NCBI RefSeq assembly: GCF_030272705.1
Contig: NZ_JARFYM010000003.1
Span: 62,001-126,000 of the forward strand
Length of the DNA stretch: 64,000 bases
Reading direction: 5' to 3'
Source: Rhizobium mayense
GTDB lineage: Bacteria; Pseudomonadota; Alphaproteobacteria; Rhizobiales; Rhizobiaceae
The translations under genes and the position numbers were made by a program. Below the pieces are notes generated by a model. The model was not told where the DNA came from, searched no databases, and saw nothing but the letters and a program-made list of their open reading frames with translations. Position 1 is the stretch's first letter. Each line of letters starts with the position of its first letter. This document shows positions 17,220-25,682 of this stretch, in pieces.

Positions 17220-17561
17220 TCAGTTGTGATCCCTCGCAATACTGGGCAAATTATTGAAGTCAAGCGGGGGCCGATGTTCGCGTTCCAGCGCACGCGTTTG
17301 GTCTTCGAGCACCTTGGCGTCGACGCAAGCCATGGACGCGGGGCCGATAGTCGCCCCTGAACAGTCGGTCGCCGCGCCGGCGCTGAATTCAACGGCATAA
17401 CGGTGGTATGAGGCATTATAGATCGACACCCATCCCCATACGCACGCAATGGCGGCTGCCAAGATAATCAGCGCCAATTTCCAGAAGCGCCAAACCATGT
17501 AGGCAAAGCCGCAAGCGGCAATCACGCCAAGCGCCGGCAGGAAACCGTCAAGAAAGGTCAT
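17220..17561 (-). CDS. Small membrane protein, last gene of microprotein cassette
   Basis: The 113-aa product has two hydrophobic helices (about residues 8-26 and 29-47; LALIILAAAIACVWGW), then a polar tail with a Cys pair (DCSGATIGPASMACVDAK). The tail may face the periplasm with a disulfide. GAGGG lies 8 bases before the ATG. It ends the minus-strand cassette of tiny coupled genes. Function unknown; a phage lysis or envelope role is only a guess. Confidence 0.5.
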   Translation of the reverse strand: MTFLDGFLPALGVIAACGFAYMVWRFWKLALIILAAAIACVWGWVSIYNASYHRYAVEFSAGAATDCSGATIGPASMACVDAKVLEDQTRALEREHRPPLDFNNLPSIARDHN

Positions 17562-17570
17562 TGCCTGCCC

Positions 17571-17624
17571 TCACAGGAACGGTTGGAGCCCGGCAAGAAG
17601 GACGGCGCACCCAAGCGCTGTCAC
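17571..17624 (-). CDS. Possible 17-aa hydrophobic peptide
   Basis: The frame GTG...TGA encodes MTALGCAVLLAGLQPFL. Its GTG overlaps the stop of the upstream gene (GTGA), continuing the coupling pattern of the cassette. It is too short for certainty. Confidence 0.25.
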   Translation of the reverse strand: MTALGCAVLLAGLQPFL

Positions 17625-17770
17625 CTTGTCACCTTGTCGATGCCGTTGCGGCGGCAGTTCGTCACCCATTGTTCGGTGCGGCCCAACAGCGGCGCGGCAT
17701 CGCCTTGTTTGTTGATCTTGCCGGCAACCTGCATGAGCGCCAGCCATGCCTTGAATTCTTCCGGCTTCAT
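17621..17770 (-). CDS. 49-aa conserved-looking small protein
   Basis: The product MKPEEFKAWLALMQVAGK... is a compact, mostly helical 49-residue protein with a basic C terminus (TEQWVTNCRRNGIDKVTR). The pattern resembles small HTH-type phage proteins that recognise DNA, but no family can be named. AGGA lies 7 bases upstream, and the ATG overlaps the stop of the 44-aa gene (ATGA). Confidence 0.5.
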   Translation of the reverse strand: MKPEEFKAWLALMQVAGKINKQGDAAPLLGRTEQWVTNCRRNGIDKVTR

Positions 17771-17901
17771 AGATCGTCCTTCCGATGTTTCCAACGCATC
17801 CAGCCAATAAGGGTGGCTGCGCCCACAAGGCTTGCAACGCCGCCCGCGATTCCGGAAAGCGTCATACTGGTTGCCCATGCGGCAAATTCAGGCCCGGTCA
17901 T
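17767..17901 (-). CDS. 44-aa single-helix membrane microprotein
   Basis: The product begins MTGPEFAAWATSMTLSG and has one hydrophobic helix (about residues 15-35, GIAGGVASLVGAATLIGW). A basic cytoplasmic-type tail RWKHRKDDL follows. It is coupled at both ends by ATGA overlaps within the cassette. Small size and topology recall holin-like or stress microproteins; function unknown. Confidence 0.5.
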   Translation of the reverse strand: MTGPEFAAWATSMTLSGIAGGVASLVGAATLIGWMRWKHRKDDL

Positions 17902-18062
17902 GTGCCCGACATCACTTTGTAGATGGTGTAGACGACCGCGCCGACCACCGTGTCGATCACTGCGTTGATCCAGTGCGCGAGGATGACGGCGACGGTGATC
18001 AATATCAGCGTGTCGCCGTGGCTGCTGATCACGTCGATGATGTGTTGTACGGTCATGGTCAT
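17898..18062 (-). CDS. 54-aa membrane microprotein
   Basis: The product MTMTVQHIIDVISSHGDTLI... has a strongly hydrophobic central segment (about 18-48, TLILITVAVILAHWINAVIDTVVGAVVYTIYKV) able to form one long or two short helices. The start at 18062 overlaps the upstream TGA (TGATG); ATG 18056 is an alternative. Holin-like by size and topology only. Confidence 0.5.
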   Translation of the reverse strand: MTMTVQHIIDVISSHGDTLILITVAVILAHWINAVIDTVVGAVVYTIYKVMSGT

Positions 18063-18391
18063 CAATTCCTCAATACCGCCAGAGCGATGCGGTCCATCTG
18101 TTCGCACATCGGCCCGATATGGTCCGGTGATCGCAATCGATTTTCCTCATAGTGAGCGAGCGCTTCGGCTTGCAATTCATCGGGATCAAATCCGTCATTC
18201 CGGGCTACCTGCTTGACAAAAGTCATCAAGACGGCGGCTTTGATGCCGTTGATTTGTGAGCATTCACGACTGGCAAAGATTGCCATTGTGATATTGAGCG
18301 TGTCGTCCTCACGCGGCGTAGTGCCGTCGTCGGCGAAAGCGCTTGTTGTGAGCGCCGCAATGATCGCGGTGGATGCAAGAAGATGTTTCAT
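18062..18391 (-). CDS. Small secreted (periplasmic) protein
   Basis: The 109-aa product has a clear Sec signal peptide (MKHLLASTAIIAALTTSAFA, cleavage after AFA). A mature domain of about 89 residues follows with two cysteines (RECSQIN and PMCEQM) and helical Glu/Leu-rich stretches. It belongs to the coupled minus-strand cassette (ATGA with the upstream gene). Family not recognised. Confidence 0.55.
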   Translation of the reverse strand: MKHLLASTAIIAALTTSAFADDGTTPREDDTLNITMAIFASRECSQINGIKAAVLMTFVKQVARNDGFDPDELQAEALAHYEENRLRSPDHIGPMCEQMDRIALAVLRN

Positions 18392-18645
18392 GACAATACC
18401 TCCGTGACCGTGATCACGACGCGCGTCTCGGCGGTGAATTTGACCAAGAGCTGCTCCTTTCCGTCATCACCGATGGCGAACAGCGCGAAATTGAAATAGC
18501 CCGCAAGGGCAAGCTCCTCGGCCGCCCGCGCCGCCTCGTCCCGCGCGAAGGCGGGGACGCTTTCGAATATGACGTTGCGAATGCGATGGCGGCCAGTGCC
18601 GTCGTCCGCTACGAGGATGAAGTTTTTCAATATGTCCACGATCAC
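18388..18645 (-). CDS. Hypothetical 85-aa protein
   Basis: The product MIVDILKNFILVADDGTGRH... looks like a small alpha/beta domain with an Ala/Glu helix (DEAARAAEELALAGYFNFAL) and C-terminal beta strands. GTG start, overlapping the stop of the upstream gene (GTGA). Unknown function; it is conserved in position as the second gene of the cassette. Confidence 0.5.
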   Translation of the reverse strand: MIVDILKNFILVADDGTGRHRIRNVIFESVPAFARDEAARAAEELALAGYFNFALFAIGDDGKEQLLVKFTAETRVVITVTEVLS

Positions 18646-19043
18646 GCCCCCATCTCAAGATTGTCGGCCAATGGACGGACGACGTCGTGCCAGATGGCTT
18701 CGCAGGCGTGGCTGGCGGTGTAGTCAGACACCACGCCATAGTCGTCTTTGCCATAGGCCAGACAAAACCAGCCCACTTTGTCCCCGTCCGCATTGCGTAA
18801 AAGCAGGCGATCCTCGTCGGCGGTGAACAGTGATGCGAAGATATCGCCACAGCTGCGGGAACGGGCAAGCGTCCATTTTTCGCCGTCGTAAACGCTGATC
18901 GTCATGCGATTGGCGATTGCGTGTATGACGATGGCGCTGACGATCTTGCGCTCCATTTCGATGCGCTCCGCCGTGGCGACCTCGCCTCGTGCCATCGCCT
19001 CGGCGATGGTGCGCTTGAAATTGTTGGTTTCGATCGTGGTCAT
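18642..19043 (-). CDS. Phage/island-associated hypothetical protein, first intact gene of cassette
   Basis: The 133-aa protein has a helical N terminus and a beta-rich core: MTISVYDGEKWTLARS, FTADEDRLLLRNADGDKVGW, then AYGKDDYGVVSDYT. This pattern resembles proteins seen in rhizobial prophages and plasmids, from memory of the family and not a search. Cytoplasmic by lack of signal or helices. It starts 10 bases after a decayed lipoprotein gene that probably once headed the same operon. Confidence 0.55.
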   Translation of the reverse strand: MTTIETNNFKRTIAEAMARGEVATAERIEMERKIVSAIVIHAIANRMTISVYDGEKWTLARSRSCGDIFASLFTADEDRLLLRNADGDKVGWFCLAYGKDDYGVVSDYTASHACEAIWHDVVRPLADNLEMGA

Positions 19044-19053
19044 GCCTGTTGCC

Positions 19054-19235
19054 CTAGAAGCGGTTGCGGATCATGTTGTTTTCGGTGTTTTGGTAGGACT
19101 GCTGGATCGCCATCTGCCCTTACACGGCCGCCATGCAGCGGAGCGAGCGGTTCTGATCGGTCATCATCCGGCATGCCACGGGCTTCCTGCCGGCTGCATG
19201 CCGTAGCGGTCTGCGTGGCCTTTAGATGAGAATAT
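19054..19235 (-). pseudogene. Decayed copy of the small lipoprotein encoded at 24587-24859
   Basis: The minus-strand translation matches the intact lipoprotein in pieces: SSKGHADRYGMQPAG, then in another frame ACRMMTDQNRSL, then after an in-frame TAA (19120-19122) GQMAIQQSYQNT. The intact protein has YGAKPG, NCRLTTDANRSM and RQMAIQGAM in the same order. A frameshift and a stop are thus visible, and the signal peptide is missing. It lies just ahead of the microprotein cassette. Confidence 0.55.
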
Positions 19236-19515
19236 TCGCGGCCCGAAGTTTGCTCTTGCACGCCAATCGCTTGGGGCCGCGTGCCAAATGGCAAAATTTT
19301 TCATAGCAAGACAAGCCGGTGAATATCACGCAACTCTGAAGCAGCCCAAAGGCAAGCCACCGCTCGGCTCGGCGCATCATCGCTACGATCAGCAGGCCGG
19401 CGAAGGCCAAGAGCGCGACCCGATTGACGCCGATCCTGAGCACCACCAGGGCAGTGATGCACAGCGCCTTCTTCGTGCCGGCAAAGCCGACGTGCAGTTC
19501 GGCATTGAGAACCAT
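19222..19515 (-). CDS. Possible small membrane protein
   Basis: This 97-aa frame (MVLNAELHVGFAG...) contains two hydrophobic segments (about 15-40 and 46-66), a basic C terminus and no known motif. It overlaps the 5' end of the decayed lipoprotein copy. GGAG lies about 11 bases upstream. It could be a fortuitous frame. Confidence 0.3.
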   Translation of the reverse strand: MVLNAELHVGFAGTKKALCITALVVLRIGVNRVALLAFAGLLIVAMMRRAERWLAFGLLQSCVIFTGLSCYEKFCHLARGPKRLACKSKLRAANILI

Positions 19516-20417
19516 ATTCCCCAATTCTCCTCAGTCCGATCGACTTCAGAGTGCTCAATATGGATCACAGAGACTTCCTCTACATGCTTAGCCGCGTCGA
19601 CCGATCAGATCTCCGACCGGCGTCGATCTCTTGAGGTGTGTGAAGTGCGGGTCACGGGAGCCGCCGCCACCCTGTCTGCGCGCTTCTCCCAAGACGCGTC
19701 GCCGGTGACACGGCGATAATGACGCGAGCGGCGGCGGCGATCCCGACGATGACCATTACTCCCCAATCTGGTCCGTCGGGAAAACTGCCGGTTTGCAAGA
19801 TGTCTCCCAAGTGGGTCTTACAGCCACTCACGGGTCGTAACCGGCGGCTTTCGCGGCGCCGTCACCCAACGGACAGAGCAAACCACGACACCACCTCGGA
19901 TCCGCGCGCTCTTCATGTGGTGCTGCACCAATTACCCAGTTGAGAGAATTGATAGGACTTCTATCGATCTCAAAGTTTGTGGTCTTGTGATCGTGTGACA
20001 AAACCTTGCGCCTAGCTGCCATTAAATCGAAAAACTCTTATCCTTCTTTCATGGCGCACGGCGTTTGGAGTTGAGCCGCGCGGTGGCTGGGGCGAGCGCA
20101 ATTGATCCCGCCAATGGCAATGGAGACAAGTTGGGGAAGTGCGAGAAGGCGATTGCCTGCATGGCCAGTCAGCGTCCAATGACAGGCCGGCCCATCACCA
20201 GGCACGAAATTCAAGAATACTTACATGCCGGTGTTGCAGCCGGTGCGGCTGGACCTGTCTGCAACGCCGTACAGTGACAAACAAACACACCGTCTCTGCA
20301 GGAGCCCAATATCGCTTTCGATCGATCAAGCGCTTGCGGCCGCAAGACAAAAGTTTGCGTTAAGCTGCCACAGGTTCATAATGCGACTTCTGGTCAGTAC
20401 TGTGAGGGCAGTCGACG
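19516..20417. other. About 0.9 kb without a supported gene
   Basis: I see no convincing gene, RNA or repeat here. Reading frames are short and lack protein-like composition. The right end should contain the promoter of the AraC-type regulator. Confidence 0.4.
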
Positions 20418-21494
20418 ATGACAATACGACCCGAAACAGCCGTCCGAAGACTAACAGCCGTTCCAAATTCGTCGGGGTTGGCTACTCGCCTGGCGGTGAA
20501 GCATCTCGAACGTGCCGGAATTGATCCGGCACCGTTGCTTTCGCGGTCGAGCCTGTCGCGTGCGGCCATTGCTGATGGAAACCGCATCCGCGTCAACGCA
20601 CAGATCCAATTCTTAGAGCTGGTCTCACGCGCCGCCGCAGACGATTGGATCGGGCTAACGCTCGCGAATGAATGCGATTTGCGCGAAATGGGCATGCTTT
20701 ATTACGTAGCGGCCTCATCGCACCATTTCGGCGATGCGCTCAAGCGCCTCTCAAGATATGTTCGCCTTGGCAACGAGGCCCTCGTGGTGCGATTGAAGGA
20801 ACGGCCCGTCTGTTTTGTTGAACTTTCCTATGCGGGTGTGCAGCGCAACCAGGACCGTCACCAAATCGAGCTCTTGGCATTTGCCATCTTGCGTTTGTGC
20901 CGAAATCTAGTTGGTCGAAATCTCGCGCCGATCAAGGCGAAATTCATTCACCACAGATCCGGCGATTTGAGCCGAGCCCGGAGGCTATTTGGCTGCGAAG
21001 TCGAATTCGGCGCGGACGCCGATGAGATATGGTTCGACACCCCAGCAATGGAACTGCCCTTGGTGGCAGGCGACCCGTTTCTCAACGAATTGATCGTGAA
21101 GATGTGCGACGAAGCTATTTCGGTGGGCTCAACGAATATCAGCCCGTTTAGGACTGTCGTGGAGAACGCGATCGCGCCGCTCTTGCCGCACGCCGAAGCG
21201 ACCATAAGGAACGTCGCGAAGCGGCTCGGTCTCAGTGAGCGGACATTTGCTCGCAGACTGGCCGCCGAAGGCCTGAGCTTTGGCGAGGTTTTGGACCAAA
21301 TGCGGCGGGATCTCGCAATGCGTTACCTTGAGGACGACCTTCAGGCCTCCCGGATCGCTTGGCTCCTTGGCTTTCATCAGCCCAGTTCCTTTAGTCATGC
21401 TTGCCGCCGTTGGACCGGAAAAAGCCCATTAGAAATCCGACGTACGCGCAGCAACGCCGCCGCTATTGCGTGGACAACCGCACTTGACGAATGA
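20418..21494 (+). CDS. AraC-family transcriptional regulator (OruR/ArgR-like type)
   Basis: The 358-aa protein has a long N-terminal sensing domain of the Arabinose_bd type (about 20-200; TRLAVKHLERAGIDPAPLL, MGMLYYVAASSHHFGDALKRL). A C-terminal double HTH follows (about 255-345), with ATIRNVAKRLGLSERTFARRL and the second helix pair ASRIAWLLGFHQPSSFSHACRRWTGKSP. It should bind DNA in response to a small molecule. It stands alone, so its target is not evident; the two secreted proteins convergent to it are candidates. GAGGG precedes the ATG. Confidence 0.87.
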   Translation: MTIRPETAVRRLTAVPNSSGLATRLAVKHLERAGIDPAPLLSRSSLSRAAIADGNRIRVNAQIQFLELVSRAAADDWIGLTLANECDLREMGMLYYVAASSHHFGDALKRLSRYVRLGNEALVVRLKERPVCFVELSYAGVQRNQDRHQIELLAFAILRLCRNLVGRNLAPIKAKFIHHRSGDLSRARRLFGCEVEFGADADEIWFDTPAMELPLVAGDPFLNELIVKMCDEAISVGSTNISPFRTVVENAIAPLLPHAEATIRNVAKRLGLSERTFARRLAAEGLSFGEVLDQMRRDLAMRYLEDDLQASRIAWLLGFHQPSSFSHACRRWTGKSPLEIRRTRSNAAAIAWTTALDE

Positions 21495-21641
21495 GCCCCC
21501 GACTAGGGCTTCGTGCGTGCAGTGACCCCGCTGTGCACCCCTCAGTTCCGTTGGCAGCTGTTTACGGCATGGTGGTCATGTGAGCGCCCGCGCATCCGTG
21601 CGGGAGTACCCCACAACACGCGAAGTTGGTCGCTCAGCGGT

Positions 21642-22274
21642 TCACAACTCCAACACGTTAACACCGTCGGATTGCACCCGCTTCGGCGTGGCGTTGCGTG
21701 GCTGTGGTGCCGGTACCTCAGGCGAGGACGGCTGAGCGGGTGGCGCCGGCGCCTGCGCTTGAGGAGCAGTTGCTTGAGGCGCAATGGCATCACGCATCGT
21801 TACAAGCATATCGCCGCAAGACCTCAACGAGACGATTGCGTCGAGCGAGCCCTTAAGATTGTAAGTTCCCATGTTAACGATGGTGATGTATTGAGCTTTG
21901 GCCCATCCGTACAAGTCCGCGTTGGTCAAATTATCGATCATGATCTGATGCGGCCCGATAGCCGTTCCAAGATAAGTACCGGATGAGCCAAGCGAAGTGA
22001 CGACCGGGACCGTGTATTGCTTGCCCACATCCATGTTCACGGACAGAGACGCGAGTGACAGGAACCACCCCTTGATATCGATGCCGAACAGTATCTGGTC
22101 GCCACCCTTGTTCGGATAGCTGGTCGACGCAATGCACCTAGGACCCTGGGGGTATGCCCTTATTATCCAGTAGTTGGTTTGCTTGTAGACTACGCCGTCT
22201 TCCGCCAATGCCGGGACGACAGCGGTAGTGGCTGCTGTTATTGCGAGCGCCAGCGCGATGATACGTTTCTTCAC
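21642..22274 (-). CDS. Secreted protein A of a paralogous pair
   Basis: The 210-aa product, with a GTG start at 22274, has a Sec signal peptide (KKRIIALALAITAATTAVVP..., cleavage near ALA-ED). A beta-rich mature domain follows with two cysteines (PRCIAST and SLRSCGDM), then a Pro/Ala/Gln-rich tail (APQAQAPAPPAQPSSPEVPA). It shares the frame YW-(10)-C-(10)-F-(n)-GTYNLxGSxDA with the neighbouring protein at 22421-22981. Probably periplasmic or surface-exposed. Function unknown. An ATG eight bases upstream opens only a two-codon frame. Confidence 0.65.
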   Translation of the reverse strand: MKKRIIALALAITAATTAVVPALAEDGVVYKQTNYWIIRAYPQGPRCIASTSYPNKGGDQILFGIDIKGWFLSLASLSVNMDVGKQYTVPVVTSLGSSGTYLGTAIGPHQIMIDNLTNADLYGWAKAQYITIVNMGTYNLKGSLDAIVSLRSCGDMLVTMRDAIAPQATAPQAQAPAPPAQPSSPEVPAPQPRNATPKRVQSDGVNVLEL

Positions 22275-22420
22275 TTTTCCATTCTTCCGCTTTTGAGCAA
22301 TAATCGCTTTGTCGTGTGTAATTTGACGATGTGGATCTTGCGGCGTCCGCACGCGCACTGACGGCTTGTCACGCGTTGCAGCGCGATCGGTTGGGCCACA
22401 GGTCGCTGGTTGATACATTT

Positions 22421-22981
22421 TCAGATGCCCGGAACTGGCTGGTTCGGCAACGACCGCACGGCGGGCGTCGATACGGCATTGTTCCAATCTTTAACGCAGG
22501 TGAGCGTCTTGACGACAGCGTCGTAGGAACCCGGCAAGTTGTATGTGCCGAGATCACGGCCGTTGTAGTTCAGGTGGAACGACGTCGATTTTGCGAAGGC
22601 AGTGATCCCCTTCAATGTGATCCCTTCAAAGGCGATGGCGCCGTCGCCGTAGGCGGTGGCCAGCATGCGCTGTGATCGGTAGTTGTCGAATTGCGCATCC
22701 AACCGGTATCGCCCGCCCGCATGAAACATCCCGGTCCACCTGGGTGACGAGATTAGGAAGCCAGTGGCGCCGTTGGAGAAGACCTCAAATCCAACGAAGA
22801 TCTTTTCGCCGTCCGGCGCGGTATAGTTCGCGTTGGCCATGCACTTGCTTGTCATCGGGATGGCCTTGACCGTCCATCGGCTATTGGACCAGTAATCGAT
22901 GGCCCCGACGCTGGCGAAAGCGTTGCCGCAGAGCATTACGGAAACGGCGGCAGCTGCCGCCGAGATGAGAATGCGCTTCAT
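22421..22981 (-). CDS. Secreted protein B of a paralogous pair
   Basis: The 186-aa product has a Sec signal peptide (MKRILISAAAAAVSVMLCGNAFA). Its mature domain is homologous to the next gene's: IDYWSNSRWTVKAIPMTSKC, KIFVGFEVFS and LGTYNLPGSYDAVVKTLTC. The two conserved Cys could form a disulfide. GGAG lies about 8 bases before ATG 22981; a GTG nine bases earlier is an alternative. The pair arose by tandem duplication, is minus-strand and is likely co-transcribed. Family not recognised. Confidence 0.65.
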   Translation of the reverse strand: MKRILISAAAAAVSVMLCGNAFASVGAIDYWSNSRWTVKAIPMTSKCMANANYTAPDGEKIFVGFEVFSNGATGFLISSPRWTGMFHAGGRYRLDAQFDNYRSQRMLATAYGDGAIAFEGITLKGITAFAKSTSFHLNYNGRDLGTYNLPGSYDAVVKTLTCVKDWNNAVSTPAVRSLPNQPVPGI

Positions 22982-23280
22982 TGTGGTCACTCCACTTGGA
23001 CCGGGACAGGGTCGCAGCCGGCCGGTTGTTTATTATGTTGCTGTGAGCGCTTGACCTGTGATGCCGCCCAGCGTTTCGACGCTGGCGCTCATGCGGACCT
23101 AATGCTCGACTCGGACCTGGCGGGACGCCTTCGTTCACCGGTTCCAATCGAAAGGCCAGGTAGATACTTGGCCACTTGCTGGTCACGGCGACACATGATG
23201 TTTCAATGCTGGACTGGCAAGATGACTGGCTGCTAACCGCAAACAGTTGGCATCCAAAAGCAACTTTTGGGGGAATTGGT

Positions 23281-23433
23281 CCGATGGAAGGGAAGCTGCG
23301 CCACCACCCAGTCAATGACAAGAAGCGATCGCTAAGTGAGATCGCTGAGGCAGGGTGTTTATCCAGCACCGGAATGCGTTACATCCACATGGCTATGTCG
23401 CGGATGCTGGAACGGAAGCTGGAGGTAAAGCAG
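23281..23433 (+). pseudogene. Fragment of a serine recombinase C terminus
   Basis: The plus-strand translation KLRHHPVNDKKRSLSEIAEA, followed by GCLSSTGMRY and MSRMLERK, aligns with the C terminus of the recombinase at 16060-16773 (KLHRYPVNGKRRSLNEIADA, then YVSSAGTRY and VSRMIERQ). A four-residue deletion lies in the HTH. The catalytic domain is absent. It marks an older recombinase gene or a second insertion. Confidence 0.6.
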
Positions 23434-23767
23434 GGAGGAGCGGCAGCCTCCCCTCCGGGGCGATCGATAGGTAGGGGATGGCAAAATGGGTGCCCCATTC
23501 ACATAGAAACTCGCCCACCAAAACCCTTCGACGTCTTCCCGCTCGAACGCCATTGAGGCACTCATAACGCGGTTGCGCCGAGGCGCTGCCCAGCTAAACC
23601 CGAGACACGCGCCCTTGCGGCAGCATGTGGCGGGCTGGCCTGCAACGGCCGTTCCTGCTCGTAGTTAAAATCCGCTGCGCGATGATAGGCCGCATCGCTG
23701 CGCTCGCGTCGCTGAAGTCGATCCTCTGGCAACGTCACAAGCGCAAAGATCAAGGAGGAAATGAGTG
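23434..23767. other. Gap after the recombinase fragment
   Basis: No gene seen. Bases around 23470-23495 resemble bases around 24945-24970 (GGGGATGGC-AAAATGGG followed by CCCC), suggesting duplicated remnants. A strong ribosome-binding site (AGGAGG) at the right end belongs to the next gene. Confidence 0.35.
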
Positions 23768-24181
23768 ATGGCAAAAAGGCGTGAACCACTGAAATACATT
23801 ACTCTCTTTGCGAAGATCACCCGCCAAGAGCTCCATTTCGGATCGAGTGGTAGCGGCTCCAAAAGTCATCCGTTTCGCATAGCAACGTACATCGAACTTG
23901 CGGCGACCTTGGACGAACCATTCAGAGGTGTTTTGAGTGTCGAAGCGTCGCTTTCGGAGGCAGTGGTCGGTATCCAAGGCGAAACCCGTATTGGGATGGT
24001 ACACCGAACTAAACCGATGATCTACGTTGGGTTGTCGGCGGACACAAAGGCATGTGATCGTTTAGTGTCGGTTATCGCAGCGCAACGCCTAACTGATTTG
24101 TATCTAACGATAGAGCCGCCGCGATACGGCAAGGCATGGGTTCTTAACTGGCAACTCCGGACGGCACCCGAGTTACAGTGA
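23768..24181 (+). CDS. Hypothetical 137-aa protein
   Basis: The product MAKRREPLKYITLFAKITRQ... appears to be a single alpha/beta domain with strands FRIATYIELAATL, RGVLSVEASL and LYLTIEPPRYGKAWVLNW. AGGAGG about 10 bases upstream supports translation from ATG 23768 (GTG 23765 possible). No signal peptide or helices. Not recognised. Confidence 0.5.
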   Translation: MAKRREPLKYITLFAKITRQELHFGSSGSGSKSHPFRIATYIELAATLDEPFRGVLSVEASLSEAVVGIQGETRIGMVHRTKPMIYVGLSADTKACDRLVSVIAAQRLTDLYLTIEPPRYGKAWVLNWQLRTAPELQ

Positions 24182-24586
24182 GAATTCTATGGTCGAAAAT
24201 CAGTGAGGTGGAATGTAGACGGCTAGACGGGCTGCTACCCCCAAGCTGTTGGTACACCGGTGAAGTCCTCAGGCGCAAGTTTGTCTGGCGCGCCCACCTA
24301 AAACGCCGCGACTCATGGGTTTATCGGTCTCGCGGCAGCTAAGCGCAAATTTTTGTCACGGCGCAACAAGACCTTGATCAATCGAAGACGTAGATGGCTC
24401 CGGCAACGACGATGTAACGCGCACCGCATTTGTGAAGGCCGGATTGGGTTAGCTTTTCCCTTGTCGCAAGGTGCGCTGGATTGTCCCAATTTCAAGGGCA
24501 GCATTGCCAAAACACAACACGATTTCACGTAGTGGGACGCCTAACGGCATCGCGCTCTGACATCACCACAGGGAAGCCACATTGCG
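24182..24586. other. About 0.4 kb without a supported gene
   Basis: No intact gene is seen. A short minus-strand stretch near 24370-24450 reads GLHKCGARYIVVAGAIYVFD before a stop and may be the end of a broken gene, but no start could be found. Confidence 0.3.
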
Positions 24587-24859
24587 ATGAAATTGCCTCT
24601 AATCGCCTCGCTTATCGCTGTCGCCTGTAGCCTTTCGGGCTGCATCCACGAAGCCATCAGCCATCAAATCCACGACAAGGGCGACGACGCGAGATGCCAG
24701 AGCTACGGCGCGAAACCAGGCACCGAAGCGTACATGAACTGCCGCCTGACGACAGACGCCAATCGGTCGATGGACCGCATGTCGATAGCCCAGCGGCAGA
24801 TGGCCATCCAAGGCGCGATGAACAGCGCCTACGCTAACGTCCACCCTTTCACCTACTAG
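24587..24859 (+). CDS. Small exported lipoprotein
   Basis: The 90-aa product has a lipoprotein signal (MKLPLIASLIAVACSLSGC; lipobox LSGC, Cys19). The polar mature part of about 72 residues has a Cys pair (ARCQSYG and MNCRLTT). The sequence YGAKPGTEAYMNCRLTTDAN is the most distinctive block. It is probably anchored to a membrane by its lipid. A decayed relative lies at 19054-19235. Function unknown. Confidence 0.65.
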   Translation: MKLPLIASLIAVACSLSGCIHEAISHQIHDKGDDARCQSYGAKPGTEAYMNCRLTTDANRSMDRMSIAQRQMAIQGAMNSAYANVHPFTY

Positions 24860-25682
24860 GCCATTACGCTCCACCGCGACTTCAATTTACCCTAACCTCG
24901 GAGCGGAAGCGAAGGCGAAGTAGGTGGCACTCCCGGGTCTTCGGCGGGCAGGGGATGGCGAAAATGGGCCCCGCCAACCCCAAAAATAACGCGCATGAAG
25001 ACGAGGCTTCCAATAGTACTGCCTCGCGGCCTTGCCTCCCGCGACATGGCCGCTGTTCCGGCCACAGAGGCCCGGCAGGATAGGGTCTTGATACTTCGGT
25101 CCTACGGGCTCTTCAATGGAAAGCGAAAGCGTACCGTGAGCCCACACGCCAGCTTGCCAATTTTCTAGGCGACCTGTGCTCGATTGCCCGCTCATCGCCA
25201 ACTTCCGTGTCTCACCGATTCTTGTGCATCGATGTCGCAGGTCGCAGCTTTGCGCCCGGGGGGAGTGGTCGACGCAACGTTGGCGAAGATGCCAACGGAC
25301 ACCTTCACCTAGTAGGCGCCAATACATCGTTTGCTATTGATTGTCGTTGTCGAATACGAATTACTTCGCTCATCGGTTAGGGAGAGAGTTACCTATGTCT
25401 TGGGGTTTCGAACGCGGTCGGGCTTACAACCGTCGGCTGGATATTCACGGCCGTTTCGGCGGCCAACGGCAGGGCGGCATTATCACGCCGCAGCGAACAG
25501 TTTGTTGGTTATGATCACTGGAGACGAAGGGCTCGCGCACGGCTACACTCTGAAACTAAGGGCCTGCATTCCCTCAGTTAACGAAATTTGTTTAAGTCCC
25601 GCACAGGCAACGCGACGCCCGATTGACTCTGGCTGCCCGGAACTTTCACTTATGTTCGAACGCAAAATCTTGGAGGTATACT
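24860..25682. other. About 0.8 kb without a supported gene
   Basis: The first part (about 24895-24975) resembles the end of the recombinase fragment near 23412-23495 and is probably another remnant. The rest shows no convincing coding region. The right end provides the ribosome-binding site (GGAGG) of the phosphoesterase gene. Confidence 0.35.
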
